Assembly (NCBI RefSeq): GCF_017309385.1
Contig: NZ_JAFJMJ010000001.1
Span: forward strand, 3,348,001-3,412,000
Direction: 5' to 3'
Length of the DNA stretch: 64,000 bases
From: Amycolatopsis sp. 195334CR
GTDB lineage: Bacteria > Actinomycetota > Actinomycetes > Mycobacteriales > Pseudonocardiaceae
Shown: piece by piece, positions 11,622 to 20,306 of the stretch
Position numbering within the stretch: the stretch's first letter is position 1
How the letters are laid out: the number at the start of each line of letters is the position of its first letter
Translations under genes and position numbers: made by a program
Notes under the pieces: model-generated
Told to the model about the DNA's origin: nothing
Seen by the model: the letters and a program-made list of their open reading frames with translations, nothing else
Database searches by the model: none

Positions 11622-12896
11622 GTGACCGACACCGACTTGACCGCAGCGCGGGCGACCCCCGCCAAGTTCCGCTACCCCCGCGAGATCTGGGTGCTGGTGG
11701 GTGCCAGCTTCCTGATCGCCATCGGCTACGGCCTGATCGCGCCCGCCCTGCCCAGCTACGCCACCAGCTTCAACGTCGGGGTGACCGCCGCCTCGGTGGT
11801 GGTCAGCGCGTTCGCCGCGATGCGCCTGGTGTTCGCCCCGGCCAGCGGCAGGCTGGTCACCCGGTTCGGGGAACGGCCGGTGTACCTGTGGGGCCTGCTC
11901 ATCGTCGCGGTGTTCACGCTGGCCTGCGCGGCCGCCACCGAGTACTGGCACCTGCTGCTGTTCCGCTCGCTGAGCGGGGTGGGCTCGACCATGTTCACCG
12001 TGTCCGCGATCGGCCTGCTGATCCGGATCTCGCCGCCCGATCTGCGCGGGCGGGTGTCCGGGCTGTGGGGCACCAGCTTCCTGCTCGGCAGCATCGCCGG
12101 GCCGGTGGTGGGCAGCGGGCTGGTGGCGGTGTCGCTGCGCGCGCCGTTCCTGATCTACGGGCTGGCGCTGCTGCTGGTGGTGGTGCTGGTCTGGCTGAAC
12201 CTGCGCCGGTCCGAGCTGGCCGGGCGCGCCGAGGACGACACCACCGCACCGCAGATGAAGTTCACCGAGGCGTTGCGGCACCCGGCCTACCGCGCCTCGC
12301 TGATGTCGAACTTCGCCAACGGCTGGGTGGTCTTCGGCGTGCGGGGCTCGCTGATCCCGCTGTTCATCGTGGCCGTGCTGGCGCGCGGGGAGGAGTTCAC
12401 CGGGTTCGCGCTGGCCGTGTTCGCCGCCGGGAACGTGCTGGTGATGATGATCTCCGGGCGGTTCGCCGACACCCGCGGGCGCAAGCCGATGGCGCTGGCC
12501 GGGCTGGTCATGCTGGCGGTGGGCAGCGGGGTGCTCGGGCTGACCGACAACGTGTGGCTGTTCCTCGGCGCCTCGATGCTGGCCGGGATCGGCGCGGGCA
12601 CGGTGAACCCGGCGCACAACGCGGCGGTGGCCGACGTGCTCGGCGTCAAGGCCCGCGGCGGCGGTGTGCTGGCCGGCTTCCAGATGGCGGCCGACATCGG
12701 CGCGGTGACCGGCCCGCTGGTCGCCGCGGTGATCGCCGAGCAATGGTCCTACGGGGCCGCGTTCGCCATCACCGGCGCGGTGGCCGGGCTCTCGGTGCTG
12801 TTCTGGATCGTCGCGCCGGAGACCCTGCCGAAGCCGGAACCGGACGAGCACAAGGCGCAGGACGCCGTTCGCGAGGACTGCTGCAAGGACTCCTGA
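11622..12896 (+). CDS. MFS transporter (drug-efflux type)
   Basis: A 424-residue major facilitator with 12 predicted membrane helices. Seen: GYGLIAPALPSYA in helix 1, the loop 2-3 motif GRLVTRFGERPVY, RSLSGVGSTMFT in helix 4, a central cytoplasmic loop (RSELAGRAEDDTTAP), and the repeated motif GRFADTRGRKPM in the second half. The pattern is that of DHA1-type multidrug or metabolite exporters; the substrate is not predictable. The start is GTG 11622 with GGGG a few bases upstream; GTG 11616 is an alternative. Downstream is the convergent DD-carboxypeptidase. Confidence 0.87.
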   Translation: MTDTDLTAARATPAKFRYPREIWVLVGASFLIAIGYGLIAPALPSYATSFNVGVTAASVVVSAFAAMRLVFAPASGRLVTRFGERPVYLWGLLIVAVFTLACAAATEYWHLLLFRSLSGVGSTMFTVSAIGLLIRISPPDLRGRVSGLWGTSFLLGSIAGPVVGSGLVAVSLRAPFLIYGLALLLVVVLVWLNLRRSELAGRAEDDTTAPQMKFTEALRHPAYRASLMSNFANGWVVFGVRGSLIPLFIVAVLARGEEFTGFALAVFAAGNVLVMMISGRFADTRGRKPMALAGLVMLAVGSGVLGLTDNVWLFLGASMLAGIGAGTVNPAHNAAVADVLGVKARGGGVLAGFQMAADIGAVTGPLVAAVIAEQWSYGAAFAITGAVAGLSVLFWIVAPETLPKPEPDEHKAQDAVREDCCKDS

Positions 12897-12905
12897 CCGG
12901 ACGGC

Positions 12906-14189
12906 TCAGTCGCGGATGCGCGGGAGCACGTCGGTCTGCTCGGCCAGCAGGGCGGCGCGCTTCCGCCGGTGGCCCACGACGAACCCGGCGATGATGATCA
13001 CCGCGACCACCAGGGTGATGATCCACCCGGTGGTGCCGAACGGGTCCTCCTGGCTCATCGCGGCGGCCGACTTCGCCGGGTCTTCACCGAGGTCCGGCCC
13101 GGCCTGCGGGTTTCCGCCCGGCTGCAGCCCGCCCTCGCGGTAGGTGATCTGCCCGACCGGCTCCGGCTTCGACGCGGCCAGCTCGAAGCCGTAGTCGAGC
13201 AGTTTGCCCGCCTGGTCCGAGACCCGCATCGGCTTCTGCTCACCGCGCATGGTCACCACCGCGAGCCGCTTGCCCTTGCGCTCGGCGCCGCCGAGGTAGG
13301 TGTGGCGCGCGTCGTCGGTGAAGCCGGTCTTCCCGCCGAGGAAGCCGTCGTAGATGCTGAGCAGCTTGTTGTCGTTGTACAGCGGGAAGCTCGGCTTGTC
13401 GCCCCAGCCGGGGAACTGCATCTGCCGGGTGGCGACCGCCTTCGCGAAGACCGGCTGCTTCATCGCGTAGTGGAAGATCAGGCTCAGGTCGTAGGCCGAG
13501 CTGGACATGCCCGGACCGTCCAAACCGGACGGCGTGGCGGCGCGGGTGTCCATCGCGCCGATCCGCTCGGCCGCGGAGTTCATCTTCTCCAGCGTGGCGG
13601 GCACCCCGCCGAGCGTGGTCGCCAGCGCGTGCGCGGTGTCGTTCCCGGAGTGCATCAGCGTGCCCTGCAGCAGCTGCTCGACGGTGTACTGGCCACCGGC
13701 GACCAGCCCGACGCAGGTGCACTCCTGCGAGGCGTCCTCGGCCGACGCGGTGACCATCCGCTTCGGGTCCAGCTCGTTGACCGCCACCAGCGCCAGCAGC
13801 ACCTTGATCAGCGACGCCGGCCGCTGCCGGGCGTGCGGGTCCTTCGCCGCCAGGATCGCGCCGGTGTCGAGGTCCTGGATCACCCACGAGGCCGAGTTGA
13901 TCACCGCGGGCGGTTCGCCCGCCCCGCGCGGCAGCACCAGCCCGCACTCGCCCATCCGGTCACCGCCGACCGGGGTGGCCGGTACCGGCAGCGGCTCGGG
14001 TGCCTTCTGGCCCGGCTTGGGCACCTCGGAGGTGTCCACCGGCGGCGGGGGCACCGCCCGGTCGCTCGCGCAGCTCTGCTTTTCCGGTGCTCTGGGCGTG
14101 GCCTGCGCACCGGCGGCGGGTGCGAGCACGGTCGCCGCGGTGAGGATCGCGGACACCATGACGAGGAGGAGATCGCGTGAGCTGCGCAC
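12906..14189 (-). CDS. D-alanyl-D-alanine carboxypeptidase (S11 family)
   Basis: A 427-residue penicillin-binding protein that trims the terminal D-Ala of peptidoglycan stem peptides outside the membrane. Seen: a signal peptide (1-30), a Pro-rich linker, SLIK (S126, K129), SGN (181-183), KTG (287-289), and a C-terminal membrane helix (about 393-414, WIITLVVAVIIIAGFVV) followed by a short basic cytoplasmic tail. The C-terminal helix anchor rather than an amphipathic one is common in actinobacteria. The start is GTG 14189. It is divergent from an SCO4848-type gene, the same pairing as SCO4847/SCO4848 in Streptomyces (from memory). Confidence 0.93.
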   Translation of the reverse strand: MRSSRDLLLVMVSAILTAATVLAPAAGAQATPRAPEKQSCASDRAVPPPPVDTSEVPKPGQKAPEPLPVPATPVGGDRMGECGLVLPRGAGEPPAVINSASWVIQDLDTGAILAAKDPHARQRPASLIKVLLALVAVNELDPKRMVTASAEDASQECTCVGLVAGGQYTVEQLLQGTLMHSGNDTAHALATTLGGVPATLEKMNSAAERIGAMDTRAATPSGLDGPGMSSSAYDLSLIFHYAMKQPVFAKAVATRQMQFPGWGDKPSFPLYNDNKLLSIYDGFLGGKTGFTDDARHTYLGGAERKGKRLAVVTMRGEQKPMRVSDQAGKLLDYGFELAASKPEPVGQITYREGGLQPGGNPQAGPDLGEDPAKSAAAMSQEDPFGTTGWIITLVVAVIIIAGFVVGHRRKRAALLAEQTDVLPRIRD

Positions 14190-14240
14190 CCCAGCAGGCT
14201 ATCTGCGCCCCTGGTGAGCGATGAACTACCCTCCGCCAAT

Positions 14241-14480
14241 ATGAGGATGTCGGGACGGACCTCGCTGTTCCTGCTGGCGTTCGGCGGGTGGTCGTGGATC
14301 ATCTGGGTGACCTTCGCGCGGAACCTGTGGGAAAGCGACCGGGCCTGGGCGCCGGACGGCTCGCCCACCGCCTACTTCGTCGTGCACCTGGTGCTCACCG
14401 TGGTTTCCTTCGTGCTCGGCACGATCATCGGGATCATCGGCTGGCGCGGGTGGCGCGCGCGGAACCAGACCAAAGAATGA
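14241..14480 (+). CDS. SCO4848-family small membrane protein
   Basis: A 79-residue protein with two membrane helices (about 8-25 and 44-66) separated by a short loop with NLWESDRAW. The FLLAFGGWSWIIWVTF stretch and GTIIGIIGWRGWRARN end match the SCO4848 family of actinobacteria, whose function is unknown. ATG 14241 or ATG 14247 could be the start; GTG 14214 in frame is less likely. No ribosome site precedes it, so the message may be leaderless. Its pairing with a divergent DD-carboxypeptidase is conserved and hints at a cell-wall role. Confidence 0.8.
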   Translation: MRMSGRTSLFLLAFGGWSWIIWVTFARNLWESDRAWAPDGSPTAYFVVHLVLTVVSFVLGTIIGIIGWRGWRARNQTKE

Positions 14481-14553
14481 TTGCTCCGGCGTGATCGGCC
14501 GTGTTTCATCTTCCGGGTGTGCCTGATGCTCAGGCCCTTTCCTGGAGGTGTGG

Positions 14554-15981
14554 ATGTCCCGGGTCCGACGATGGCTGCTGCCTGCCGCCGCCGCGCTGAC
14601 GCTGGCCGGCACCGGTGCGCTGGCACCGGTCGCGCTGGCGCAGCCTGCCGCGCAAGCCGCTCCGCAGTGCGACACGACGAGTGCGGCGTACACCTATGTG
14701 GTGATCTACCAGCCGCACACTTCCCAGTGGCAGGTGGACAAGGAACTGGCCGCGAAATGCGGTTCGAAAGTCGCTTACTACGGTGAAATCGGGGTAGCGG
14801 TCGCCACTTCCCGCAATGCCGACTTCCAGGAGAAGATCGGCGCTTTCCGCGCTTATTCGGGGAGCCGCGAGGTCGCCGAGCCGCCGACCACCACGGCCGC
14901 CGAGATGCGTGCCGAGGCGCGCTCGGAGCGGGAGAACGAGGAGACCGTCACGGTGGCCGCCGAGGGCGACCTGACCGAGCAGCAGTGGGACATGCGCGCG
15001 ATCAAGGCGCCGGAGGCGAACAAGGTCAACCCGGGCAGCAAGTCGGTCACCGTCGGCGTGCTCGACTCCGGCGTCGAGCCGGAGCACCCCGGGCTCAAGC
15101 ACGCGGTGGACGCCAAGGCCTCGCGCGGCTGCAACTCCGGTGCGCCGGACGCCGACCCGGCCAGCTGGGTGACCACCACCTCCGACCACGGCCTGCACGT
15201 GGCGGGCACCATCGCGGGCAAGGACACCGCCCGCGGCTTCACCGGTGTCGCGCCGGGGGTGAAGGTCGCCTCGGTGAAGGTGGTCAACGACGACGGGCTG
15301 ATCTACCCGGAGGCCGCGGTGTGCGGCTTCATGTGGGCCGCGAAGCAGGGCTTCGAGGTGACGAACAACAGCTACTACATCGACCCCGGCATGTTCTACT
15401 GCCCGAAGCAGCCCGGTGACGCCGCCGCGTTCGAAGCGGTGACGCGGGCCGTGGCGTACTCGCAGAAGAAGGGCGTGCTGAACATCGCGGCGGCGGGCAA
15501 CAGCGGGTTCGACCCGAAGGCCCAGACCACCGACCCGAACCGCCCGCACCCGGTGGACCCCAGCTGCGAGATCCTGCCGAAGGGCATGGACGGCGTGGTG
15601 ACGGTGTCGTCGGTGGGCTACAACGGGACCAAGGCGTCGTACAGCAACTACGGCAAGGGGCAGATCGAGGTGACCGCGCCGGGTGGTGACCGGGCGCAGC
15701 TGCCGCCGCCGGGCGAGGGCGTTGGCTGCCCGCTCTCGACGGTGTTCAACGGGCAGTACGGCACGAAGTGCGGGACGTCCATGGCCTCGCCCCACGCGGC
15801 GGGCGTGGCCGCGCTGCTGGCGAGCAAGTACCGGCACGTGCCGCCGCAGGCGCTTTCCTTCCTGCTCCAGGCAAAAGCCGACCCGGTTTCGTGCGGCGGT
15901 GCCGCCGAGTGCGTCGGGCCGGACCACCACAACTCCTTCTACGGCCGTGGTCTGGTGAACGCCCTGCGCGCGGTGAAGTAA
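14554..15981 (+). CDS. Secreted subtilisin-like serine protease (S8)
   Basis: A 475-residue secreted protease. Residues 1-36 are the signal peptide, 40-140 an I9-like propeptide region, and the peptidase domain follows with D171 (GVLDSGVEPEHPG), H212 (DHGLHVAGTIAG), an oxyanion Asn in AAAGNSG, and S409 (GTSMASPHAAG). Cysteine pairs suggest disulfides. The ATG at 14554 was chosen because GGAGG at 14544-14548 fits it; a GTG at 14548 would overlap that site. Single gene, with a terminator-like hairpin at 16001-16039. Confidence 0.93.
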   Translation: MSRVRRWLLPAAAALTLAGTGALAPVALAQPAAQAAPQCDTTSAAYTYVVIYQPHTSQWQVDKELAAKCGSKVAYYGEIGVAVATSRNADFQEKIGAFRAYSGSREVAEPPTTTAAEMRAEARSERENEETVTVAAEGDLTEQQWDMRAIKAPEANKVNPGSKSVTVGVLDSGVEPEHPGLKHAVDAKASRGCNSGAPDADPASWVTTTSDHGLHVAGTIAGKDTARGFTGVAPGVKVASVKVVNDDGLIYPEAAVCGFMWAAKQGFEVTNNSYYIDPGMFYCPKQPGDAAAFEAVTRAVAYSQKKGVLNIAAAGNSGFDPKAQTTDPNRPHPVDPSCEILPKGMDGVVTVSSVGYNGTKASYSNYGKGQIEVTAPGGDRAQLPPPGEGVGCPLSTVFNGQYGTKCGTSMASPHAAGVAALLASKYRHVPPQALSFLLQAKADPVSCGGAAECVGPDHHNSFYGRGLVNALRAVK

Positions 15982-16000
15982 TCACTGACGAAATGCGGTA

Positions 16001-16039
16001 AATGGGGCCTTCCTCGCCGGGTGCGGGGGAGGCCCCATT
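16001..16039 (+). terminator. Hairpin after the subtilisin gene
   Basis: AATGGGGCCT (16001-16010) pairs with AGGCCCCATT (16030-16039), and the stem may extend with a bulge. A short TTTT follows at 16043-16046. It lies 20 nt past the stop. Confidence 0.6.
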
Positions 16040-16213
16040 CAGTTTTCCGGGTAGCAGCTCGCGCCGCTGATCGCCAGGGTAAATATCGCGGCAGCGGAAC
16101 CCGGTGCAGGTTCGAATCCCTCGAATGGCCCTGTAACAAATTGCGCCCATTTCCCGCCATACGGGCAGGAGTCGCGATTCTCTCCCTGCCGTCGGAGTCG
16201 AGGAGTTGGGGTC

Positions 16214-18505
16214 ATGGGGTTACGCCGTCCTGCCTTCCTGCGCACCACCCGAAGAGCCCTGGCACTGGGGCTGGTCCTACCACTCGCCGCGGTGGTCGCA
16301 CCAGTGGTGCCGCACGCCACCGCGGCGGTGCCCGCCGGGTTCACCGATTCGGTGGCGATCGGCGGGCTCTCCTCGCCGACGGCGGCCGCGTTCGCGCCGG
16401 ACGGGCGGGTGTTCATCGCCGAGAAGAGCGGTCTGGTCAAGGTTTTCGACTCGCTCGCCGACACCACCGCGACCGTGTTCGCCGATCTCCGCACGCAGAC
16501 CCAGGACTTCTGGGACCGCGGCCTGCTCGGCCTCGCCGTCGATCCGGCCTTCCCGGCCCGGCCCTACGTCTACGTCTCCTACACCTACGACGCCATGCCC
16601 GGCGGCACCGCGCCGCGCTGGGGTGACACCTGTCCGACCCCGCCCGGCGCCACCGACGACGGGTGCGTGGTCACCGGCCGCGTGTCCCAGCTGACGATGG
16701 GTTCGGCGGGCACCGCGGTCAGCGAGAAACCGCTGATCACCGAGTGGTGCCAGCAGTACCCGAGCCACTCCATCGGCTCGCTGGCCTTCGGCCCGGACGG
16801 CGCGCTGTACGCCGGTGGCGGCGACGGCGCCAGCTTCAACTTCACCGACTACGGCCAGGTCAAGAACCTCTGCGGCGACCCGCCTTCCCCGGCGGGCACG
16901 AACCTGGCCCCGCCCAACGCCGAGGGCGGCGCGCTGCGCTCGCAGTCGGTGCGGCGCCCGGCCGGTCAGCCGGTCCTGCTCAACGGCGCGATCCTGCGCA
17001 TCAACCCGGACACCGGCGAAGGCATGCCGGGCAACCCGTACGCGAGCAGCGCCGACGCCAACGCCCGCCGCATCGTCGCCTACGGCATGCGCAACCAGTT
17101 CCGCTTCGGCTTCCGGCCGGGCACCAGCGAACTCTGGTCCGGCGACGTCGGCTGGGGCACCTGGGAGGAGATCAACCGGATCCCCAACGCCGCCGACCCG
17201 GTCGCGGAGAACTTCGGCTGGCCGTGCTTCGAGGGCACCGCGCGGCAGTCCGGTTACGACGGCGCGAACCTGACCCGCTGCGAATCGCTCTATTCCGCGG
17301 GTGGCCAGACCGCGCCCTACTACGCCTACAACCACAGCGCGAAGGTCGTGGCCACCGATCCGTGTCCGACCGGTGGTTCCTCGGTCAGCGGAATCGCTTT
17401 CGAAACGGGTAGCAATTACCCACCGGCCTATTCCGGTGCGCTTTTCTTCGCCGATTCCTCGCGCGGCTGCATCTGGGCCATGCAGACCGAAGCCGGGCAG
17501 CCGAGCGCGAACCGGCTGGTGCCGTTCGTGACCGGCGCGAACGTGCCGGTGCAGGTGCTGAGCGGACCCGGCGGTGACATCTTCTACGTCGCGCTCGGCG
17601 CCGGACAGCTGCGCCGGGTGACCTACAGCAGCGGCAACCAGGCGCCCACCGCGGTGGCCACGGCGACCCCGGCCAGCGGACCGGCCCCGCTCGCGGTGCA
17701 GTTCAACGGCGCCGGGTCGAGCGATCCCGAGGGCGGCGCGCTGACCTACGCCTGGGACCTCGACGCCGACGGCCAGTACGACGACTCGACCGCGGTCAAC
17801 CCGGCCCGCACCTACACCACCGCGGGCGTGGTCAACGTCGGCCTGCGCGTCACCGATCCGGCCGGCGCCTCGGCCACCACCGTGGTGGCGGTGACCGTCG
17901 GGAACCCACCCGGCGAGAACCCGGTGCCGGTGATCGACACCCCGACCACCGCGCTGAACTGGCACGTCGGCCAGACCGTGCCGTTCGCCGGCCGGGCGGC
18001 GGACGCCCAGGACGGTGAGCTGCCCGCCTCCGCGCTGTCGTGGCGCCTGGCGATCCGGCACTGCGCTGCCAACGGCACCTGCCACACGCACAACGTGCAG
18101 GACTTCAACGGCGTCGCGAGCGGCTCGTTCGTCGCCCCCGACCACGAGTACCCGTCGTACCTGCAGCTGACGCTGACCGCGACGGACTCCTCGGGCCGGA
18201 CCGGGTCGAAGACGGTGGACCTGCAACCGAGGACCGTCGCGCTGAGCTTCACCTCGCAGCCCAGCCAGGCCCTGCTCACCGTCGGCGGGATCGAACAGCG
18301 GACGCCGTTCAGCCGCACGGTGATCGTCGGCTCGAACAACTCGGTGAGCGCGAACAGCCCGCAGAACGTGCCGCCCAACAACTGGAAGTACGCCTGGACC
18401 TCGTGGTCCGACGGCGGGGCCAGGGCGCACAACGTGGTGGCCCCGGCCACCCCGACCACCTACCGGGCGAACTTCCGGCTCTGCTGGCTGCTCAATCCCT
18501 GCTAA
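16214..18505 (+). CDS. Secreted PQQ-dependent sugar dehydrogenase with PKD domain
   Basis: A 763-residue exported protein. Residues 1-38 are a signal peptide with an RR in RTTRRAL (possible Tat). Residues 40-475 are a glucose/sorbosone dehydrogenase-type six-bladed propeller: GGLSSPTAAAFAPDGRVFIAEK, GLLGLAVDPAF, GSLAFGPDGALYAGGGDG, YGMRNQFRFGF, WGTWEEIN, SVSGIAFETG. Residues about 476-566 are a PKD domain (AVATATPASGPAPL, YAWDLDADG). The last 190 residues are a beta-rich domain with conserved Cys and His, seen in related secreted dehydrogenases. It probably oxidises sugars outside the cell. The stop overlaps that of the convergent transporter by 4 nt. Confidence 0.88.
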   Translation: MGLRRPAFLRTTRRALALGLVLPLAAVVAPVVPHATAAVPAGFTDSVAIGGLSSPTAAAFAPDGRVFIAEKSGLVKVFDSLADTTATVFADLRTQTQDFWDRGLLGLAVDPAFPARPYVYVSYTYDAMPGGTAPRWGDTCPTPPGATDDGCVVTGRVSQLTMGSAGTAVSEKPLITEWCQQYPSHSIGSLAFGPDGALYAGGGDGASFNFTDYGQVKNLCGDPPSPAGTNLAPPNAEGGALRSQSVRRPAGQPVLLNGAILRINPDTGEGMPGNPYASSADANARRIVAYGMRNQFRFGFRPGTSELWSGDVGWGTWEEINRIPNAADPVAENFGWPCFEGTARQSGYDGANLTRCESLYSAGGQTAPYYAYNHSAKVVATDPCPTGGSSVSGIAFETGSNYPPAYSGALFFADSSRGCIWAMQTEAGQPSANRLVPFVTGANVPVQVLSGPGGDIFYVALGAGQLRRVTYSSGNQAPTAVATATPASGPAPLAVQFNGAGSSDPEGGALTYAWDLDADGQYDDSTAVNPARTYTTAGVVNVGLRVTDPAGASATTVVAVTVGNPPGENPVPVIDTPTTALNWHVGQTVPFAGRAADAQDGELPASALSWRLAIRHCAANGTCHTHNVQDFNGVASGSFVAPDHEYPSYLQLTLTATDSSGRTGSKTVDLQPRTVALSFTSQPSQALLTVGGIEQRTPFSRTVIVGSNNSVSANSPQNVPPNNWKYAWTSWSDGGARAHNVVAPATPTTYRANFRLCWLLNPC

Positions 18506-19788
18506 CCGAGGAACAGGATGGCCGTCAGCACCAGCCCGCCGACGGCCATCACCCAGGTGTACGGGAGCGTGGACTGCATGACCTTCTCGGGGCGCACACC
18601 CGCGTACTGCGCGCTCCACACCGTCTGGGTGCTCGTCGGATCGGAAACGCAGAGCACCTGGCCGTAGGAGGACATCAGCCCGAGCACCGCGGGCGCCGGG
18701 TAGATCCCGCCGGAGACGAGGACCCCGGCGACCCCGGCGCCCAGCCCGTACACGTTGAGCGGCCCGCGGTACAGGCACAGCGGCACCAGCACGGCGAACA
18801 CCAGCACGAACCACACCGCGCCGGCCGGGCTGACCGCGGAGATCAGCGGTTGCAGCGCGCTCACCGCGCCCGGCAGCTTCACCGCGGACAGCAGCATCCC
18901 GATCGCGATGAACAACACGATCGGCGGGGCCGCCACGTCGAAGGCCCGGTACAGCGACCGCAGCGCGCGCTCGCCGAGCTTGCCGGGCCGCGTGGTGGTC
19001 AGCAGCCCGTAGACCAGCCCCACCAGCAACGACGGCACGATCGGCACTTCGAGGCCGAGCGCGAGCACGATCGGCAGCAGCGGGGTGAGCAGCGCGTACC
19101 AGGGCGCGTCACCGCGGCGTTCCCGAGCGGCCGCTCGCGACCGGCGTGGGGCGCGCACCGCCCAGGCATGCCGTGCGCCGGTGCGGCGGGTCTCGATCAG
19201 CACGTAGGAAACGCCGACCAGCAGCGCGATCGGGAACACCTTCAGCTGGAACTCGCGCACCTGCTCGATCGGCAGGTCCACCGCGTCGGAGAGGAACTGC
19301 CAGCCGATCAGTTCCAGCGGCAGCCCGGTGGCGAGTCCCATGAGGACGGTGCCACCGGCGACCACCGGGGTGACGCCGACCGCGATCATCGCCGGGATGC
19401 CGACCACCCCGGCGAGCATGGCGGCGGGCGCCGAGCCGGTGATGCTGCCGCAGAGGATCGCCACCGCGTACACGCCGAGCGCGACCACGGCCGGCCGTTC
19501 CCCGCCGAACTCGACGATCTTGCGCACCAGGGTCGCGGCGATCCCGGTGTCCTCCATCAGCGCGCCCAGCCACGAGCCGAGCAGCACCGCGATCATCGTC
19601 GCGGCGAGCATCGCCGAGCCGGTCTGGAGCACCGAGCCGGTGATGCTGTTCTCCTTGCCCAGCAGGCTCGCCCCGGACAACGCGGCGATCACCACGGCGA
19701 GCAACCCGAGCGCGAACGCGGTCGGGATCTTGCGGGTCAGCATCAGCCCGACCCCCACGGCCATCACGGCCACAATCGCGATACCCAT
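18502..19788 (-). CDS. GntP/dicarboxylate-type membrane transporter
   Basis: A 428-residue protein with 11-12 hydrophobic helices of the ion-transporter (GntP/citrate-like) superfamily; substrate unknown. Seen: a GSWLGALMEDTGIAATLVRKI hairpin, the re-entrant GSITGSAPAAMLAGVVGIP stretch, and in the second half SDPTSTQTVW, typical of substrate-binding hairpin loops. It is the last gene of the LacI-headed operon, 2 nt after the HExxH gene, so it probably imports the substrate that the operon's enzymes process. Confidence 0.75.
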   Translation of the reverse strand: MGIAIVAVMAVGVGLMLTRKIPTAFALGLLAVVIAALSGASLLGKENSITGSVLQTGSAMLAATMIAVLLGSWLGALMEDTGIAATLVRKIVEFGGERPAVVALGVYAVAILCGSITGSAPAAMLAGVVGIPAMIAVGVTPVVAGGTVLMGLATGLPLELIGWQFLSDAVDLPIEQVREFQLKVFPIALLVGVSYVLIETRRTGARHAWAVRAPRRSRAAARERRGDAPWYALLTPLLPIVLALGLEVPIVPSLLVGLVYGLLTTTRPGKLGERALRSLYRAFDVAAPPIVLFIAIGMLLSAVKLPGAVSALQPLISAVSPAGAVWFVLVFAVLVPLCLYRGPLNVYGLGAGVAGVLVSGGIYPAPAVLGLMSSYGQVLCVSDPTSTQTVWSAQYAGVRPEKVMQSTLPYTWVMAVGGLVLTAILFLG

Positions 19789-19790
19789 GG

Positions 19791-20306
19791 TCAGGCTCCC
19801 GGGAGTGCGTCGATGAGGAAGTTGTTGAGCAGCAACGGATCGATGCCGCTGAGGCGCTGGGCGTAGCGGTGCACGACCAGCTCGTCGGCGCCTGCCACGT
19901 GGGCGCGCAGGCGGAACACGCGGTGCCCCAGGCGGCGGTTCAGCTCGCGGGTGCGCGGCCCGTGCAGCAGGTGGTGCCCGACCTCGTGCGCGATGGCCGC
20001 CCGTCGCAGCTTCTCCGGCGCGAGGGGGCAGCCGCGTTTCGCGCTGACCTCGCGGGCGAAATCCAGGCTGTCGCGGTAGAGCGTCACACGGTGGTCGCGG
20101 TGGTGGTACTCCGCGAGCAGCACTTCACCGGGCCGCTTCCCGCCGGTCTTCTCGCGGATGTCCAACTGCGGGAGTTCCGGGTGCGCCGCGGCGAGTTCGT
20201 CGCCGTAGTCCAGGGCGATCCGCGCCCATGCCCGGAGTTGTTCGGTGGAGCGGTTTTCGTGCGTCGGGGTGGCGGCGAGGAACTCCGCGCTCAGGTCCAC
20301 GTTCAT
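19791..20306 (-). CDS. HExxH-motif putative zinc protein
   Basis: A 171-residue cytoplasmic protein with no signal peptide. The zinc motif HEVGHH (in AIAHEVGHHLLHG, near residues 104-116) is clear, and a possible third ligand follows in ADELVVHRYAQRL about 27 residues later, as in gluzincin or IrrE-like metalloproteins. I do not recognise the exact family. Its ATG overlaps the stop of the HyuA-like gene (ATGA), so the two are translationally coupled and probably act together; whether it is a peptidase or uses zinc for another hydrolysis is unknown. Confidence 0.7.
   Translation of the reverse strand: MNVDLSAEFLAATPTHENRSTEQLRAWARIALDYGDELAAAHPELPQLDIREKTGGKRPGEVLLAEYHHRDHRVTLYRDSLDFAREVSAKRGCPLAPEKLRRAAIAHEVGHHLLHGPRTRELNRRLGHRVFRLRAHVAGADELVVHRYAQRLSGIDPLLLNNFLIDALPGA

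Noticed and set aside
16090..16135. GCAGGTTCGAATCCCTC, a tRNA T-arm-like sequence before the sugar dehydrogenase gene
   Set aside because: The T-stem pairs poorly and no acceptor, D or anticodon arm can be built around it at class I or class II spacing.
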